A stretch of 64,000 nucleotides of DNA from the NCBI GenBank assembly GCA_023213395.1, contig CM041465.1:172057741-172121740 (forward strand), in the 5' to 3' direction. Positions 34,692-48,009 of this stretch are shown piece by piece. Under the pieces are notes generated by a model that made no database searches, was not told where the DNA came from, and saw only the letters and a program-made list of their open reading frames with translations. The translations under genes and the position numbers were made by a program. Origin of the DNA: Cycas panzhihuaensis. Lineage: Eukaryota > Cycadophyta. The stretch's first letter is position 1, and each line of letters starts with the position of its first letter.

Positions 34692-36084
34692 GACTTAACA
34701 AGCATGGAAGCTCATTGGTGACACAGTCACAAGTTGAACCCTTAGTGGTGAGGTAAAAATTCTTATTCTATTATTTTATTATAAGATTCATTTTTACATG
34801 TCAAATTAGATACGTAAAATAGTTACCTAACCTATCAGGTTACAACACCTTTTACAACTACTTTCAATTCATCTTTTCTATTCATATTAATTGTGCAAAC
34901 TATCATGGTTAAGTCATAGCATCATTTTTGATATGTTGCCATCATCTTTTGTTAAAGGTAGGGCTATCTTCACCTTTTATTAAAGGCAACTCATCTTCAT
35001 GAAAAGATGTGCCCAATTATACTTGTCTAAACACATTTCCCCCTTTCTGAGGCATTCATTTTACATTATAAATCATCATGGTTTTCATCACATGTAATCG
35101 AGCAAATGTATTTACAAAAATACACAAGAAATCACATAAAACTTCTTTAGATGCAACTACATAAATCAACTAATCATAGATCACATAAGTTCTATCAAAC
35201 GTTGCTAAAGAAAACATTTATAACTGCATGTATACCATAGAAGGGATCTCATTAAATAGATTAATTACATCAAAAATAATTTAGACATGTCCTATTGTAA
35301 ATATCAAAAAGGAAACTAAGAGTAGAAATTGACATAAAAGAGGGTAGGGATGTGGCCTATTTTTGGTCACATCATATATTTAAACCCAATGGCGATATTA
35401 TGATATCCTTTATGTTTATCTTTCTTACATATGACTTGTTAACTTTAAAAAATCCATTTACAGCTTTTAAGTGAGTATTTAAAGCTTATCAATCTTATTT
35501 CATTAATGAGCGTGGACCAAATTTAAACTCTCTTTTTTTTCAAGTAAATCTTACATTTTTGTTCTTTATGATGTAAATGCTTTTCATGTTTCTCTTGCCT
35601 TATCTCCATTAACCATATTGGTTGGCAAGTAAAATTAAGGACATATTTTTCAAAGAGGACATGTACATTCTTGATTAAAACCATATTGGCTGGCAAGTAA
35701 AATTAAGCACATACTTTCCAAAGAGAACATGTACATCCTTGATTATTCAAACAATATACCATAAGATTTCAAACTAAAATCTAGATGATTCAAGAAAGTT
35801 ACGGGATATTATTACCCATATCCTTTGTTTCTCTTTCTAAAACTTTGATGTTCAATGTGCTTCTCAATTATGTTGATAACCTTATATCTATCTTTATGTG
35901 CCTTTGTTTTGTAAATTACTATATTACAATGGCTTTAGGAATATTACAGATTAAATTATACTTATCATGCTTTCTCCAATCATAACATCCTAATTTACAT
36001 TAACAACATTAGAAATGCATACTATCCTTTTACTACAGATTTATGATATTTGAAGGGTCTTAATTTGGCCCCTTCAAATATATG
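34692..36084. other. Non-coding stretch, unit 1
   Basis: AT-rich with no convincing frame. It may be the Gypsy-B 5' LTR or flanking DNA. It contains a 68-bp tandem repeat at 35613-35748. Confidence 0.5.
35613..35748. repeat. 68-bp direct tandem repeat, two copies
   Basis: CCATATTGGYTGGCAAGTAA begins each copy (35613 and 35681) and TGATTA ends each; they differ at only a few positions. The same pair occurs at 53125-53260 in unit 2. Confidence 0.85.
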
Positions 36085-36265
36085 CCTATCTATCTATCTA
36101 TCTATATATCTATCTATCTATCTATATACATACATATATATATGTATGTATACATATATATGTATACATATATATATATATGTATACATATATGTATGTA
36201 TACATATAGATATATGTATGTATACATATATATATATGTATGTATATATATATATATATATCTAT

Positions 36266-36296
<31 letters not shown>

Positions 36297-36354
36297 CATA
36301 CATATATATATACATACATACATATATATACATATATATATGTATGTATGTATG

Positions 36355-36393
<39 letters not shown>

Positions 36394-36396
36394 GTG
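36083..36396. repeat. Compound microsatellite (CTAT/TATG/TA/CA), about 310 bp
   Basis: Runs of CTAT, ATAC/ATGT, TA, then CA, then TATG and TATATG. Open frames across it on both strands are repeat artefacts, not genes. In unit 2 the same place holds only about 50 bp. Confidence 0.95.
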
Positions 36397-37289
36397 TTTT
36401 CTTTAATCTAAATTATTTGTTTGTTTGCTTTTGTCCTTGGTGAGGGTCTTAATAGAATTATATTTTTCTACTTATGTCCAAGTTTCACAAAGGTCCTTAG
36501 AAGTTTATTCTTATTTATCTCAAGACTCTCCTATTGATTTTTTAAAAGGGACCATAAAGACATCTGTTTCTTGCTTGAAGTGTTTTAAATCCAAAACTTT
36601 CATTTGGGATATTTAATCTTGTAGGTCCATTATCTATGTTTGTTGATAATTAATAAAGCTCATAATGGCTAAGCTAGGTTCAACATGGTTCTACCCTATG
36701 AATAGATGGGCTTGTGCATAGATTGGGATAACAAATTATATTTAAAAGGGATCTCTTTTTGAAGCCAAGTCCTTACAAATGCCCCTTTCTTTTATATGAG
36801 ATTCTAGTTAGGGCCTTAGTGGGCATTTTTTAGTGAATGCCCCAATGGGTCTCTCTCTTCCGCTCCCTTCCCCTCCCCAATCTTTAAATACAATGCAACA
36901 TTCTTAGTTCCCCTTGACTTGATACTATTATTATGGATCCCATCCCCTATACCCTATAACACACAATAGTAACCTAATTAGGGGAGTTGCATTAAGAAAG
37001 TTAAAAAAGAAGATAAGATTCATATTTAGGTTTGGGACAAGAAGTCATAATTTGACATTAAACTCACCATTAAGCCTTTGTATATGTAAAACCCTATCAT
37101 AGAACTAGAATTGTCACCACTTCATAGTGTGTCATGTCTATCTTTTATAATGCCCATCTTTATGGTGACACTTCCACATACTAAAATACAGGAACAATAT
37201 ATAAGTCTTATTATTTAACACTGGACCATCTCCCTATGAAGATAGTGTCCTTGGGTGCTTAGAATTTACTCTTTACATATGTTTATAAG
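36397..37289. other. Non-coding end of unit 1
   Basis: No frame, RNA or repeat recognised; it ends at the duplication junction. Confidence 0.5.
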
Positions 37290-39270
37290 GCTTTAGAAAT
37301 TGTCATTCTTTTATATGTTTATCCTTTAAATTGTTGTTCCTATCGAATCTCCTCCTACTAGACTTCACCCATTGCATCTTGATGGATCTTTACAGCTTCT
37401 TAGAGTCTATATATTTCCAATGTTGGACTCGGAAAGGTATCCTAAAGGGGTATTGTAGTTATCTTATCACTGCATGTTTGTAATTGTATTGGTACCTCCT
37501 TATCTAGAATAACTGAGATGAGATTGACATTTTGAAGTTGATTATTTTTTGAACAATTTACCCACTCATGATTTGCTAGTCCACATCCTTCATAGATAAA
37601 GTCACCACCTTGTTTTTTTTCTAATGGTTAGTCTAATCTAAAATGTCCTAATCTCTAGCACAAAAAATAATGGACTAGATTCATTTTGCCTTTATATTAT
37701 TTTTCTAATCATTCAATTTTCTAAAAAAATATATTATGAACTTCACTATTTGGTCAAGAGAAGCATTCCTATGTATTGTGGTTGGATTTTCTATAATATT
37801 TACACTATTTTGTTGACCCATTGTGTTCATTTTTCAGATGACCTTGCTAATTGCAAGGTGGGGGGCATGCATCAAATATTATCTCAAATTTATCTAAGCA
37901 TAACTGGGCTAATTCTACATGTAATTTCTCCACTTCTTAATTATGTTGCATGCTTATAGGTACTAATACAAATGGTTGTTGCTTTAATACCTCCACTTCT
38001 TTTCTCATCTCTTCAATTTTTAGGTTCATTCCCATATGAGGCATTTGTATATTATATTGACTGTTTGTCAATGAGGATTGTGTTTTTGCCCTTAGCTATG
38101 GCAATTTGAGAGAAAATTAGTCTTATTTACGAAACTTGCTACATTGCCAACTGGGAGTGTGCCATCTTCATTTGATTTTCGAACTTCAAGGCTAGTTCCC
38201 ACTCCTACTCATAGTTATTCATCGGATGTAATGTGACTTTATCTCTTAATTATAGAATTAATCCTTGTATAAAATATTTCATTGCTAACATAGGATTAAT
38301 TGCCATGGATGGTTATATTTTATTCATTATGATTTATATTCATCTATCAAAATCATTGATTGATTCTCCAGGATATTATTTTATTTCTTCTAAGGCTTGG
38401 AATATAGCCATTGGATCTCTCAATTTTTGGAAACAAACCAAAAACTACCTACAATTGATCCCATAATAAATTATGCATCGCTACATATTGGAACCAAGTG
38501 ATCTCTACTCCTCATAATGTAGAAAAAAATCAAGCTTTGATGTCATTAGGATCCACAATTCTTTTAATCTATAACATATTTTTAAATAATGCCAAATAAT
38601 CTCCTAGATTTGTGGATCCATCAAATTATAGGCTTAAAAAGGCGAAATCATTTTACATAATAATGTAGGCTCCCACAAGTCCCGTTCCACTTCCTTGACC
38701 CACTCTACCTGGTGGTTGATTTCCACCTTTGCCTATATTAGTAAAAAGCAATTGATTTGATGATGGCCCTTTGCCACCTAGATTTCCTCCTAGTGGTGAA
38801 TTACCACCTCCTACACTTCCAACTAGAGTTGACATTAGTGACTTAAAGAGAGGATTTAATATATGGTTTATGGGAGTTCTCACTTCAAGCCAATGATGGT
38901 TCTAACCTGAATTCATTGTACTATATAATTCTAATTCAATTACATTATCTTTATTTACTTGTGATGTTATTTCTTCTCAAGGTTCCTCTTTGGCCATGTT
39001 GTTTTGTAACTTTTCTCTTTCCAAAAAACCTTCCTCAACTATTTCTTTTTGTAACAGTTCTTCTTCAAGAGGATCCTCTTCTAATGTATACTTTGGTCGC
39101 ATATAGTCTGTCATATTTTCTTTGACAGAATATCCACTCATCTCAACATTCACTTCTTTCTTTAATTTGCCTTCTATACTCGAGTTCTTCCTCCTTGTCA
39201 AGTTAGCAAGGCCTCTTCACTTGCTTTCTTAGCATAAGTATAAATCTTGACTTATGTACTCACTTGGAGT
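37290..39270 (-). pseudogene. Gypsy-A Gag fragment (copy 2)
   Basis: Duplicate of the 19798-21780 Gag region. The N-terminal acidic part is better preserved here: an open frame at 39201-38977 reads E-G-K-L-K-K-E-V-N-V-E-M and L-E-E-E-L-L-Q-K-E-I-V-E-E-G and is likely to form a coiled coil. The glycine-rich part follows at 38883-38653. It is cut at 37290 by the duplication breakpoint, so no protease or pol follows. Confidence 0.75.
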
Positions 39271-39422
39271 TTATCTTCTTCCTAACACTCTCTCTATTTA
39301 CAATGTAATTCTACTTCAATCCTAGGTGGCATGGAAGAGGTCCTAAATTTCTAACTCAACCTTACCTATTATGCTTTACTTATTCATGTCTCTCACTGAA
39401 TTTGTGTAGGTAATAGAACCAA

Positions 39423-40234
39423 TGTGTTGTCTTGCTCTATCTCTGCATGTCAACCATAATAACAACTAAATAAACCAAGCATAAGAAACACCAAATATAA
39501 TGCAAAGCATGATATTATTGGAAAGAGTAAATTACATCTAGTCCTCTCACAACCAAATGAAGGCCCAAACAATACATAAGATGTACAATTATGGCGTCAT
39601 GCCTATTATAGCAAGAAAACTCTACAATTCCTTTTCTCACATACATATGCATGCCTTCGTAGACTGATTTTGACTCATTTTAATACAAAAAATAGGTAGT
39701 TTAGCTACCATTATTACATAAAAATGGTATGACAATTTCTATACAATAAAACAACCAATTACGTTCTTGAAACTAACTATCAACGATTGTAATTTCGATA
39801 ACTATTACGATTTGGTCACAACCACAATCCCAACTATGATCTGGTCATAACTGCAATCCCAACTGTGATCTACTCATAACTTTTATTCTAATCGTGATCC
39901 AGTTGGAATTGCAACTTCAATTATGATTTAGTTATGTCTATCACTCCAACTATAATCTAGTTGCAACTGTAACTCTAACTGTGACCTGGTCACAACTACT
40001 GCTTCAACTATGATCTAGTCACAACCACAGTTCCAACTATGATTTGGTTACAACTGTTGCTCCAATTGTAATCTAGTCACAACTACAACTTTAACTACAA
40101 CCTAGTTACAATAGCTGATTTAACTCCATCTGGTTGCAACTGTAACTCTAACTGCAACCCAATTATAACTGCAACTTCAACTGTGATCCGAATGCACTCA
40201 CAATTATAACCTCAACAACTCTAAAATATACACA
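39423..40234 (-). repeat. Gypsy-A 5' LTR (copy 2)
   Basis: Duplicate of 21935-22746, again followed by TAAAA (40235-40239). It contains the 29-bp minisatellite at 39785-40205. As the only LTR of this fragment it could mislead annotation as a solo LTR. Confidence 0.88.
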
Positions 40235-40239
40235 TAAAA

Positions 40240-40719
40240 TATTTTTTGTCAGATGTAATAATCATGCCACTACTTCCTATGATGTTGTACAATATGAGTG
40301 TTTTTTATAAATCTTACTCCAAAACCTTGTCCAGTTCATAAATATCCATTAAGCTTTATTTTTGGGCCATAATCAATGACACCTCTAATTCACTAGTTGT
40401 CCTAAATATTTTGATCTTTAATTTAATTGGCATAACAACATATTCCCCATATACAAATTTGAAGAGGCTAAATCTCAGGTGTATCTTCCAAGTAACACAA
40501 CATATCTATACAACTTTTGGTAGTCTTTCTTCTTAATCATGCTTGTGTAATTGGACAATCTTAGTGATAATCTTTTTTAGTTTTTTATTTGTAACCTCAA
40601 CTTGACCATTTGCTTATGGGTAATACCAAGTGGATTTACGATGTCATACCTTGTACTCATCTATAAGAGTTGAAATCATATGATTTAAAAAGGGTTTCTC
40701 CTTCTCACTTACTAACTTC
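40240..40719 (-). pseudogene. Gypsy-B integrase, core end and start of C-terminal part (copy 2)
   Basis: Duplicate of 22752-23231. It retains F-V-Y-G-E-Y-V-V-M-P-I, closer to the family consensus L-V-Y-G-x-E-A-V-x-P than copy 1. It ends at the Copia-B target site CAAGG (40720-40724). Confidence 0.75.
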
Positions 40720-40724
40720 CAAGG

Positions 40725-41036
40725 TGAAGGAAGGATGGATCTACAGAATAAATCACTCACATGCACACAATGGTAATAGAGAATGAAAAAGAAATGAAAC
40801 AAGATATGAGAGTAAGCTTGGATGTGAGAATGAATAATAACTCCCTTATTGAGATTTCGCCTTTTATTATTGAGGGTGAGCATTAGGGTTAGGATTTTTC
40901 TGCCTAATAATATGAACTCGAAATTACATCTAAATGTACATAAAATATATTTGATTAAGACACTAATACTAATCGATATATCTTAAGGCCATATAATTAA
41001 TCTACATAAATGACCTTGATACATTAACCTCTTTCA
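40725..41036 (-). repeat. Copia-B copy 2, 3' LTR
   Basis: Begins TGAAGGAAGG and ends CTCTTTCA, 312 bp; followed by the complement of the polypurine tract (ATCCCCCCCTTAA). Confidence 0.92.
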
Positions 41037-41544
41037 ATCCCCCCCTTAATGGTGGAAGGCCATTTTTGATAAAATCTATTTTATGAGGTCTTCATTTGAG
41101 CCTCATTATTACATTAAAATTTTAAATGACACTTTTGTGGGAAAACCCTCATGGGAAATAAAAACCCATGAACTTTCTAAGATCTATAGCCCCTTTTATA
41201 AATTAAAATGGCTAAGGTGGCTCTTTAATGTAGTATGGTAGCCAAGCAACTTAAATGTGCAGCTTAATCTGTTAAGTCTCTATATACCGTTTGGTCATCC
41301 CTTATGCCCTTTTGGGTTTTCATAGGTTCTGATTTTCCAAAACTAGTACAACCCTTATCCTTCTATGCCCACATGAGATTTTTATAAAGAGGATAGAGTA
41401 GAGACTTACTCTTCTTCTTCCGCACCCATAAGGGGTTTTTATGAAGAGAATAGAGTATGATGATCATGTTACCATCTTCATTAATCAATCAAAGATGGAG
41501 GCCCTAAGGCTGAGTTACCTTCAGAATAGTTTAAACTTCACCTT

Positions 41545-42027
41545 TTATAGAGGTTTAGTGAAGATATCAGCCACTTGATCTATTATGGGGCAGTATTCCA
41601 GTTGAATTGTGTTGTCATGAATAAGTTCTCTAATCCTGTGGACTTTCGTACTTAGGTGTTTGGTACGATCGTAAAATACAAGATTTTTCGCCATGCAGAT
41701 TGCTGATTGATTATCTACACGAAGACTGGTAGGACTTGTTTGGGTGATATTCAATGTTTCTAATAATTTTTTAAGCCATATCACCTCCTTGCTGGTCTCA
41801 GAAATAACAATGTATTCAACTTTGATAGTTGAATCTGCAACTATCTTCTGCCATATATATCTCCATGATATTGGTGCCATTCCAAAAAATTTTACATAAC
41901 TAGACGTAGATCTTCTTGTATCTTTATCTCCTACAAAATCTGAGTCTATATATGCAGAAAGCTTGAAATCTGAATTAGGTTCATACAACAGACCATATTT
42001 GCTGGTCATCTTAAGGTATCTCAACAC
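41545..42027 (-). pseudogene. Copia-B copy 2 RNase H
   Basis: An open stretch of 160 codons reaches from the L-R-Y-L-K entry through D-S-D-F-V-G-D-K-D-T-R-R-S-T-S, R-V-D-N-Q-S-A-I and K-H-L-S-T-K-V-H-R-I-R-E to D-I-F-T-K-P-L, the complete Ty1/Copia RNase H order. One conserved site reads S-T-I-K-V-E-Y where T-E-x-E-Y is usual, changing a glutamate to lysine. Confidence 0.9.
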
Positions 42028-42039
42028 TTACATTGCTGC

Positions 42040-42960
42040 CTACCAATGATTTTGCTTATGATTTATCATGTAACAAGTAAGAATGCCGATAGAGTATGCA
42101 ATATCTGGTCTTGTATTGGTAGTGTAGATGATACAACCTACAAGTTTCCTATAGAGTGTTGCGTCTACCTCCCTAGTGTCACCTTCAATTGAGAGTTTGG
42201 TATTAGGGTCCATAGGTAAAATCACTGATCAAACATCTTTCAATTGAAACTTGGTTAGAAGATCATTAATGTATTTTTCTTAGGAGAGGAAAATTTTTCT
42301 ATTCTTTTGAGTTACTTTAATTACCAAATAATATTTTATCAAACTGAGGTTAGATAATTTGAATATTTTTCAAGGTTCTTTTTCAGCTGCCTTATTGCCT
42401 GTTCACTATTACCCATTACTAGCATGTCATCCACAAAGGTTATGAGATAAGTGACTTTATCCTTATGGTGCTTGATGAACAATGTTACATCAATATCTTG
42501 GTAGTCACAAACCTCGTATCCAAGTTACCTCATTCTTTTAAACAACTTAGTAAACCAAGCACAAGGGGCTTGTTTAAGGCCATACAAGGACTTTTTGAGG
42601 CTGCAAACCTTATGCTCATGACCTTCAATCTCATATCCTTCTTGATAAATTTCTTCTTCAAGATCTCCATTAAGAAACGTAGTTTTAATATCGAGTTGGT
42701 GGATTTTCCAACCCTATTGAGTAGCTAAGGCCACAAAAGTTCTAATTATAGGCCACTTGGTTGTAGGTGCAAAGACTTCAGTGTAGTTGATGCCTTCCCT
42801 TTATGTAAATCCTTTAGCTACTAACCTCACCTTATATTTTTCAAGGGTCTCGTCTTATCTATATTTGTTTTTGAATACCCATTTATTTTAAACTACCTTT
42901 CTGGCAAGTGGTAGATCAACGAGCTCCCATGTACCATTTTTTATAAGAGATTGGTACTCT
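42040..42960 (-). pseudogene. Copia-B copy 2 reverse transcriptase
   Basis: Duplicate of the copy-1 domain. The frame at 42225-42040 (M-D-P-N-T-K-L-S, R-K-L-V-G-C-I-I-Y, T-R-P-D-I-A-Y) is the end of reverse transcriptase leading to RNase H. The F-V-D-D-M catalytic motif is near 42430. Stops are frequent upstream. Confidence 0.85.
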
Positions 42961-43699
42961 TCGTTCATGACATTTCTCCAAACTATATGTTTTATAGCTT
43001 CTTGCTAGAAGAGAGACTCTTCATTAAGAGTAAGATGCAGTTCCGTTGGTTTAAACTCAATATATAATAATTCTTACATCATTTCTCTATAGGCACTTTG
43101 AGTGCCAATTTTACCCACCTCATCTAGTCATATGTCCTTATTGAGTTGGCGGGCTTCTTGAGATCCTCCAGTTGGGAATGAGGTTCTCATTTCCTCAACT
43201 CCTTGGTTCTCATCTTATTCATTAAAATGATTATTTTGTGAGGAGGATGTTGATGTGCCTGAGGAAGATGATCCTTCTACCACTGTTTTATCTTTGTTGA
43301 CAGAAGGTGGAGAGGATGGTTCTTCTATAATGGCTTTGCCTTTGTTAACTCTACTATCTTCAAATAATGGTGCTGGATATGCACTCATCAGTTTAGAGTC
43401 ACAACTTATATCCTTTGAGACTCTATTGTTAGCTTCCAATATTTAGAGTAATTTGTGTCTGTCTCCCTCCCCCCGTAAATTTTAGAATTTGAACATCATA
43501 CTTGATAACATGATTATAGCAATGTGAAGGTACTTTGGAGTCCAGTTTAAGTAATTGATCATTTGTCTCCGCAAAAATGACATCTCTGGTAATAATGATT
43601 TTTCATTGTAAATGTATAAAAACCTTATACCTTTTCTTATCCATAAGGTATCCAATAAAGATACCTTTAAGTGCCTTTGGCTGGAGTTTATTTCAATTT

Positions 43700-44480
43700 G
43701 CATCTAGAATGTGGGCATAGCATGTAAAGCCAAAAATTTTGAAGTTGTGAATAATGGGAGTTTATCCTGACCACTTTTCATTAGGTGATTGTACTTCCTT
43801 TGATGGGCTAACAATATTGATACAATAAACAACTGTCTAGATAGCTTCGGCCCATAAGTAGGTAGGTACATTTTTGTATATCAACATAGCTTGATCTATG
43901 TTCATGATTGTCCTATTCATGCATTAGTAACTCCATTTTGTTATGGCGTACCTGCTACTATTGTTTGATGCTTGATGCCATGGTCTCAAAAGTAGCTTTC
44001 AAACTCATGTGCAGTATATTCGCCACCATTATTAGTTTAAAGATATTTGAGTTGATAAACTAACTCTTTTTTAGTGAGGGATTTAAATTCTTTGAATATA
44101 CAAAAGGCTTCATCTTTCTTATGTAGAAAAGCTACCCATACTTTTCTAGTGAAATCATCAATGAAAGAGATGTAATATAATTTACTCTTCAGTGAAGGAA
44201 TGAGCATTGGCCAACACAAATCAGAGTGTACTAATTATAATAGATGACTCGATTTCCACTAACTTTTGGGAAAGGGTTGTCAATGAGATTTAGAAATGAT
44301 ACATGATTTATATTTAAAGGGCTTAGAGGAGAACTTTGGAAGATTTAGAAGAGTGTTAGAAATATGTCTAAGTCTATTAATGTGAACATGGCCCATGCAA
44401 ACATGCCAAAGAGCTTCTAGTGACAATGTTGGATCGGTCAAGATGGAATTAAATGTAAATTCTTCATCGGCACAAGGGCT
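43700..44480 (-). pseudogene. Copia-B copy 2 integrase
   Basis: Duplicate of the copy-1 integrase. An open frame at 44219-44037 reads Y-Y-I-S-F-I-D-D-F-T-R-K-V-W-V-A-F-L, matching the catalytic core of Ty1/Copia integrase (Y-F-x-x-F-I-D-D-x-S-R-x-x-W-V). This segment is better preserved than in copy 1. Confidence 0.82.
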
Positions 44481-45039
44481 TTAGGCACAATGGGCTTCAT
44501 AAGATGGAGAGCCATTCAGTCAAAAGAGTTTGCCAGAGAGATGTCCAGTCAAGACCACATGATTAGTTGGAGAGTGAATGACTTGGAGAGTCTAGTCATT
44601 TATGGTTACACTCAGATCAAATCCACAAGAGATAAGTGTGGATAAGGAGAGTAGGTTTTATTTGAGATTGGGTATGTATAAGACATTAAGCAATGTAAAA
44701 TTTTCTAAGCCTAGGAGTTTCAGGCGAATGTTACCAATTCCTTCAATAGGTTATTGTGATTTATCAGCCATGTGAATAACTCCTTGAACATTTGAGTCAA
44801 ATGTTTGATATAGACTGCGATTGCATGTCATATGTTGAGTTGCTCATATGTCCACGATCCATTGTCCTTCGATTGAAGCCACACTATTGGAAATTCCAAT
44901 AGGGCTTGGCATTGGTGAAGGGAATTCATAAGTGATATATCCACATCGAGCTTCAAAGTATCTCTTTGGTTAGTCAATGGAATTTAATTCTAAAGATCCC
45001 TCAATTCTTTGAACGTGTACTTGTACAAAACTTACACCA

Positions 45040-46060
45040 CTAAAGGATTCTTCACATGTTTCTTCAACATTGTGAGCTCCATGTTTTGGTTGGAACTTAG
45101 CCAACTTATAAGTGATGGTTCTATAGTCTTTTGCTAAGTGTCCTTTATGGTTACACTGATCACACACAATAGTTTGATTACCAGTCCTTGAAGAGGTACA
45201 AGTTTGTCTTGATTATCTTACTCTTTGTTGAGGTGGCCCTTGGCCTTGAGACTATCAAGGTTGTGACTGAGGGTTTGGTTGACCTTATAGATGATTTTCC
45301 ATGTTTCTTCCTCTTCCTCTTACTCAGTCATTTCCTTTACCATGAGAGGGACCTTGATTTCTTGTATAGCAAACTTCTTTTTCTACTTCAAATGCTGAAT
45401 CTAAAAGAGAGTTAGAGACTATAAAGTTTATATCAAAGGTCTTGTCAAATTCAATAAACTTATCAACAAGTGCTTCAAAGTTGAGTATCTTCAATGTTCC
45501 ACTAGATTGAAGACTTCCAAGTAAGTTTTTATAATCAAGAATATATAGACATGACCGGATCAAGAATGCCTAAGTGATACATTGGGTCTTAAAATCTTTA
45601 TCAATTGGATATTTGATTGGTCGAAGGAGATTTATTATCTCATGAGATCGTCCCTTCTGCATTTTTAATTTGTTCATTTTTAGAACAAGATAAATAAATT
45701 TTAAATCTGATTTGGTATTAAAGTTCTTCTTGAGAACTTTAGGGACCTTCTAGGCTATATCATGTTGCTCTTCATTAATTAAGTTGTGTAAGGAGTGATC
45801 AGTGACCAACAGAATTTTTGCATAAATATTTTCATCATCTATCTCCCATTGTAGTTTGGCTACAATATCTATAGGAGTTGTTGGGGTGGATCCACCAAAA
45901 GCAGATGGTGTAATTATTGCTGGTATGCTGGGTGTAGGTTGCAAATGGGCTCTTCAAAGGCCTTCATACTTTGTAGTATTTTTAACTCAAGTGTACCATA
46001 GATCTTAATTTTCTTTGCCTTTCAATATGCAATTAAAATTCTATTTGAATTGAGATGACA
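45040..46060 (-). pseudogene. Copia-B copy 2 Gag
   Basis: Duplicate of 27560-28580. The knuckle at 45123-45164 reads C-D-Q-C-N-H-K-G-H-L-A-K-D-Y: the last cysteine codon is TAT, so zinc binding is lost. The middle helical part (45563-45324) is open. Confidence 0.85.
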
Positions 46061-48009
46061 TGGTGATGATGAAGAAGTAGAAGAGATGACAGAAGTATGT
46101 GCCACTGACACGCGTGGCTAATACACCTGGTGCAACATGGATATAGAAGTAAATACTATGATGAGAAACAAGCAATGATTAAATATTTTTCAATAACTAT
46201 GAAAAATAAACATAAATAATGATGCAAGAATGAGGCCTAATGTAGAGTTGGTAAAGAGTGGTGATGTGTCATGCCACTAACCTCTCACTTATGTCCAAAT
46301 GTAGATGAGGTTTCAATGCCTAAGGCTTCTAGTTTACGATTAAGGCCTTCACCCGTGATACCTGCACCTGTGCTTGGTGATGAAATCCAAGTCACAATGG
46401 AGCCCAAGTACTCCCAGTCCTCACCCAATTCACCAATGAGCAACTATATACCTCCTCTGAAGAGTCAAATGGTACTGTGTATCCCACAGCTCTGACAAAT
46501 ATTGGACTGGGTTAATTTTAATCTTACATTAAGGTTTTTAGTTTCTCGGGTGGTTATCAGGATTATCTCTGATTGGAGGTCATATATATGGCTAACTTGT
46601 CCCTCCACTACTACTCTATTTAAGACCAGACCCAGTATGAAACTCACACCTCCCTTAGAACCTGGGCTTCAGCCAACCTTAGTCTATTTCAACCAAGGTG
46701 AGTATGTGCACAAGTCAAGAACTAGTAGTATAGATCATACGGATGAGATTCCTTTTAGGAATAGTATAAGATGTTTCCATATAACTGAAAACTAAAATAG
46801 AAAGTTGCCAAATGTGCTTGCTTATTTTTTGTGCTTACTTTATTATTGTTGTTACTTTATGTGATACTTTATGCTATGTGTGTAAATAGAAAAAGCATGC
46901 TAGATTTAACAAGGAACCGGATGTTGCTTTCGATCTAAGGTTTCCCCTACTTTAGTATAATGTTTCTAAATATATTTTTAGAAGTTTTGATACAAAAGCC
47001 ACAATGGGATAAAAAGTGGATCAACTCGCTGCTAAAATGCTGATTTTTATAAATATACATGTATGTTATTTTGCCCTATTTTGTATTTTTTCCACAAAAT
47101 TTATAAATAATGATAAATGGGCATAATTTTTAAAAATTATAAATATGGGCTTAAATAATGAAATATGAATTTATGACAGAAGGAAAAAATGTTCAGAATG
47201 TCATTTTTAATAGAGTTGTGAAGTCAGGTTTCTGAAAAGGTATAAAACATGTTTTGCCCAAAAAAGCATAAAAGTAAAATCCTGCCACATCCACTGTCTC
47301 AGAATCTAAACTTCAATGTGTCAAAAGTTACATTTTGACACGTACGTTAACTTTTCCTTTTGATTCATCTCTAAAATCTACCAAAAAGTTACCCGAAATA
47401 CCCTTGCAATGTCCTTTATGGGGTTGAGTAGGCAAAATCAATAATCGTGAGAAAATTGCATAGATCTTACTAACCAGTAGATGAAATTTAATGAGATTTA
47501 TCTTAAAATTATTCTAAGACATAAATCTACTAAATCCATTAATAAAAATTTCAGATTTTGAGCTAATAATTAAAGGATTTCATTAGGAAAAGTACCTTAA
47601 ATCACTTATCCACAAATTTTACACTTTTGTCATAGCTAAAACTCATTGTTGTAGACTGAATCTAAAGTTTATCTAGAAGAAAAAAATGATCCTCTAGTCA
47701 AGATGACCTTGTATGTCAAATTTTATCAAATTTTGATATGGTCAATTTTTTCATAAAAATTTAGGCCCTTAATGCTTCCGGGACTGTTCCGACAACTGAA
47801 CGGCTTCAAAAACTTGTACTCTACACCTCTGAATTTTTGCACATATATAGAAAACATCAACATACAAAGTACTATAATTTTAAGCTCTTAAAATGTTAAA
47901 AAATAATGAATGCATTCTCAATACTTAACATTAAAGGTGAAGGAGAGGCAAAATGACTTCATGCAAATGGAATAGAGTGAATAGATCCCCTTCTAACTCT
48001 GACACCAAA

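Larger units (their letters stand above)
19798..37289. repeat. Tandem segmental duplication, unit 1 (17.5 kb)
   Basis: This block matches 37290-54536 base for base apart from a few percent of substitutions and small indels; most of the length difference comes from the simple-sequence array near 36.1-36.4 kb. The left breakpoint lies inside Gypsy-A Gag (AAGGA|GCTTTAG) and the right one in non-coding DNA (ATAAGG|GGCACAC at the end of unit 2). The junction reads ATAAGG|CTTTAG and shares at most one to three bases with the flanks, so it did not arise by exchange between LTRs. Confidence 0.92.

Noticed and set aside
36050-36443. Overlapping open frames of 60-118 codons on both strands, rich in Tyr, Ile, Thr and His
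   Set aside because: They are translations of the CTAT/TATG/CA microsatellite; unit 2 lacks them.
38977-39201. Possible new small gene rich in Glu and Lys
   Set aside because: It is the N-terminal part of Gypsy-A Gag, present in broken form at the matching place in unit 1.
39423-40234. Apparent solo LTR of Gypsy-A
   Set aside because: It is the 5' LTR carried along in the segmental duplicate, with the Gag fragment still attached.
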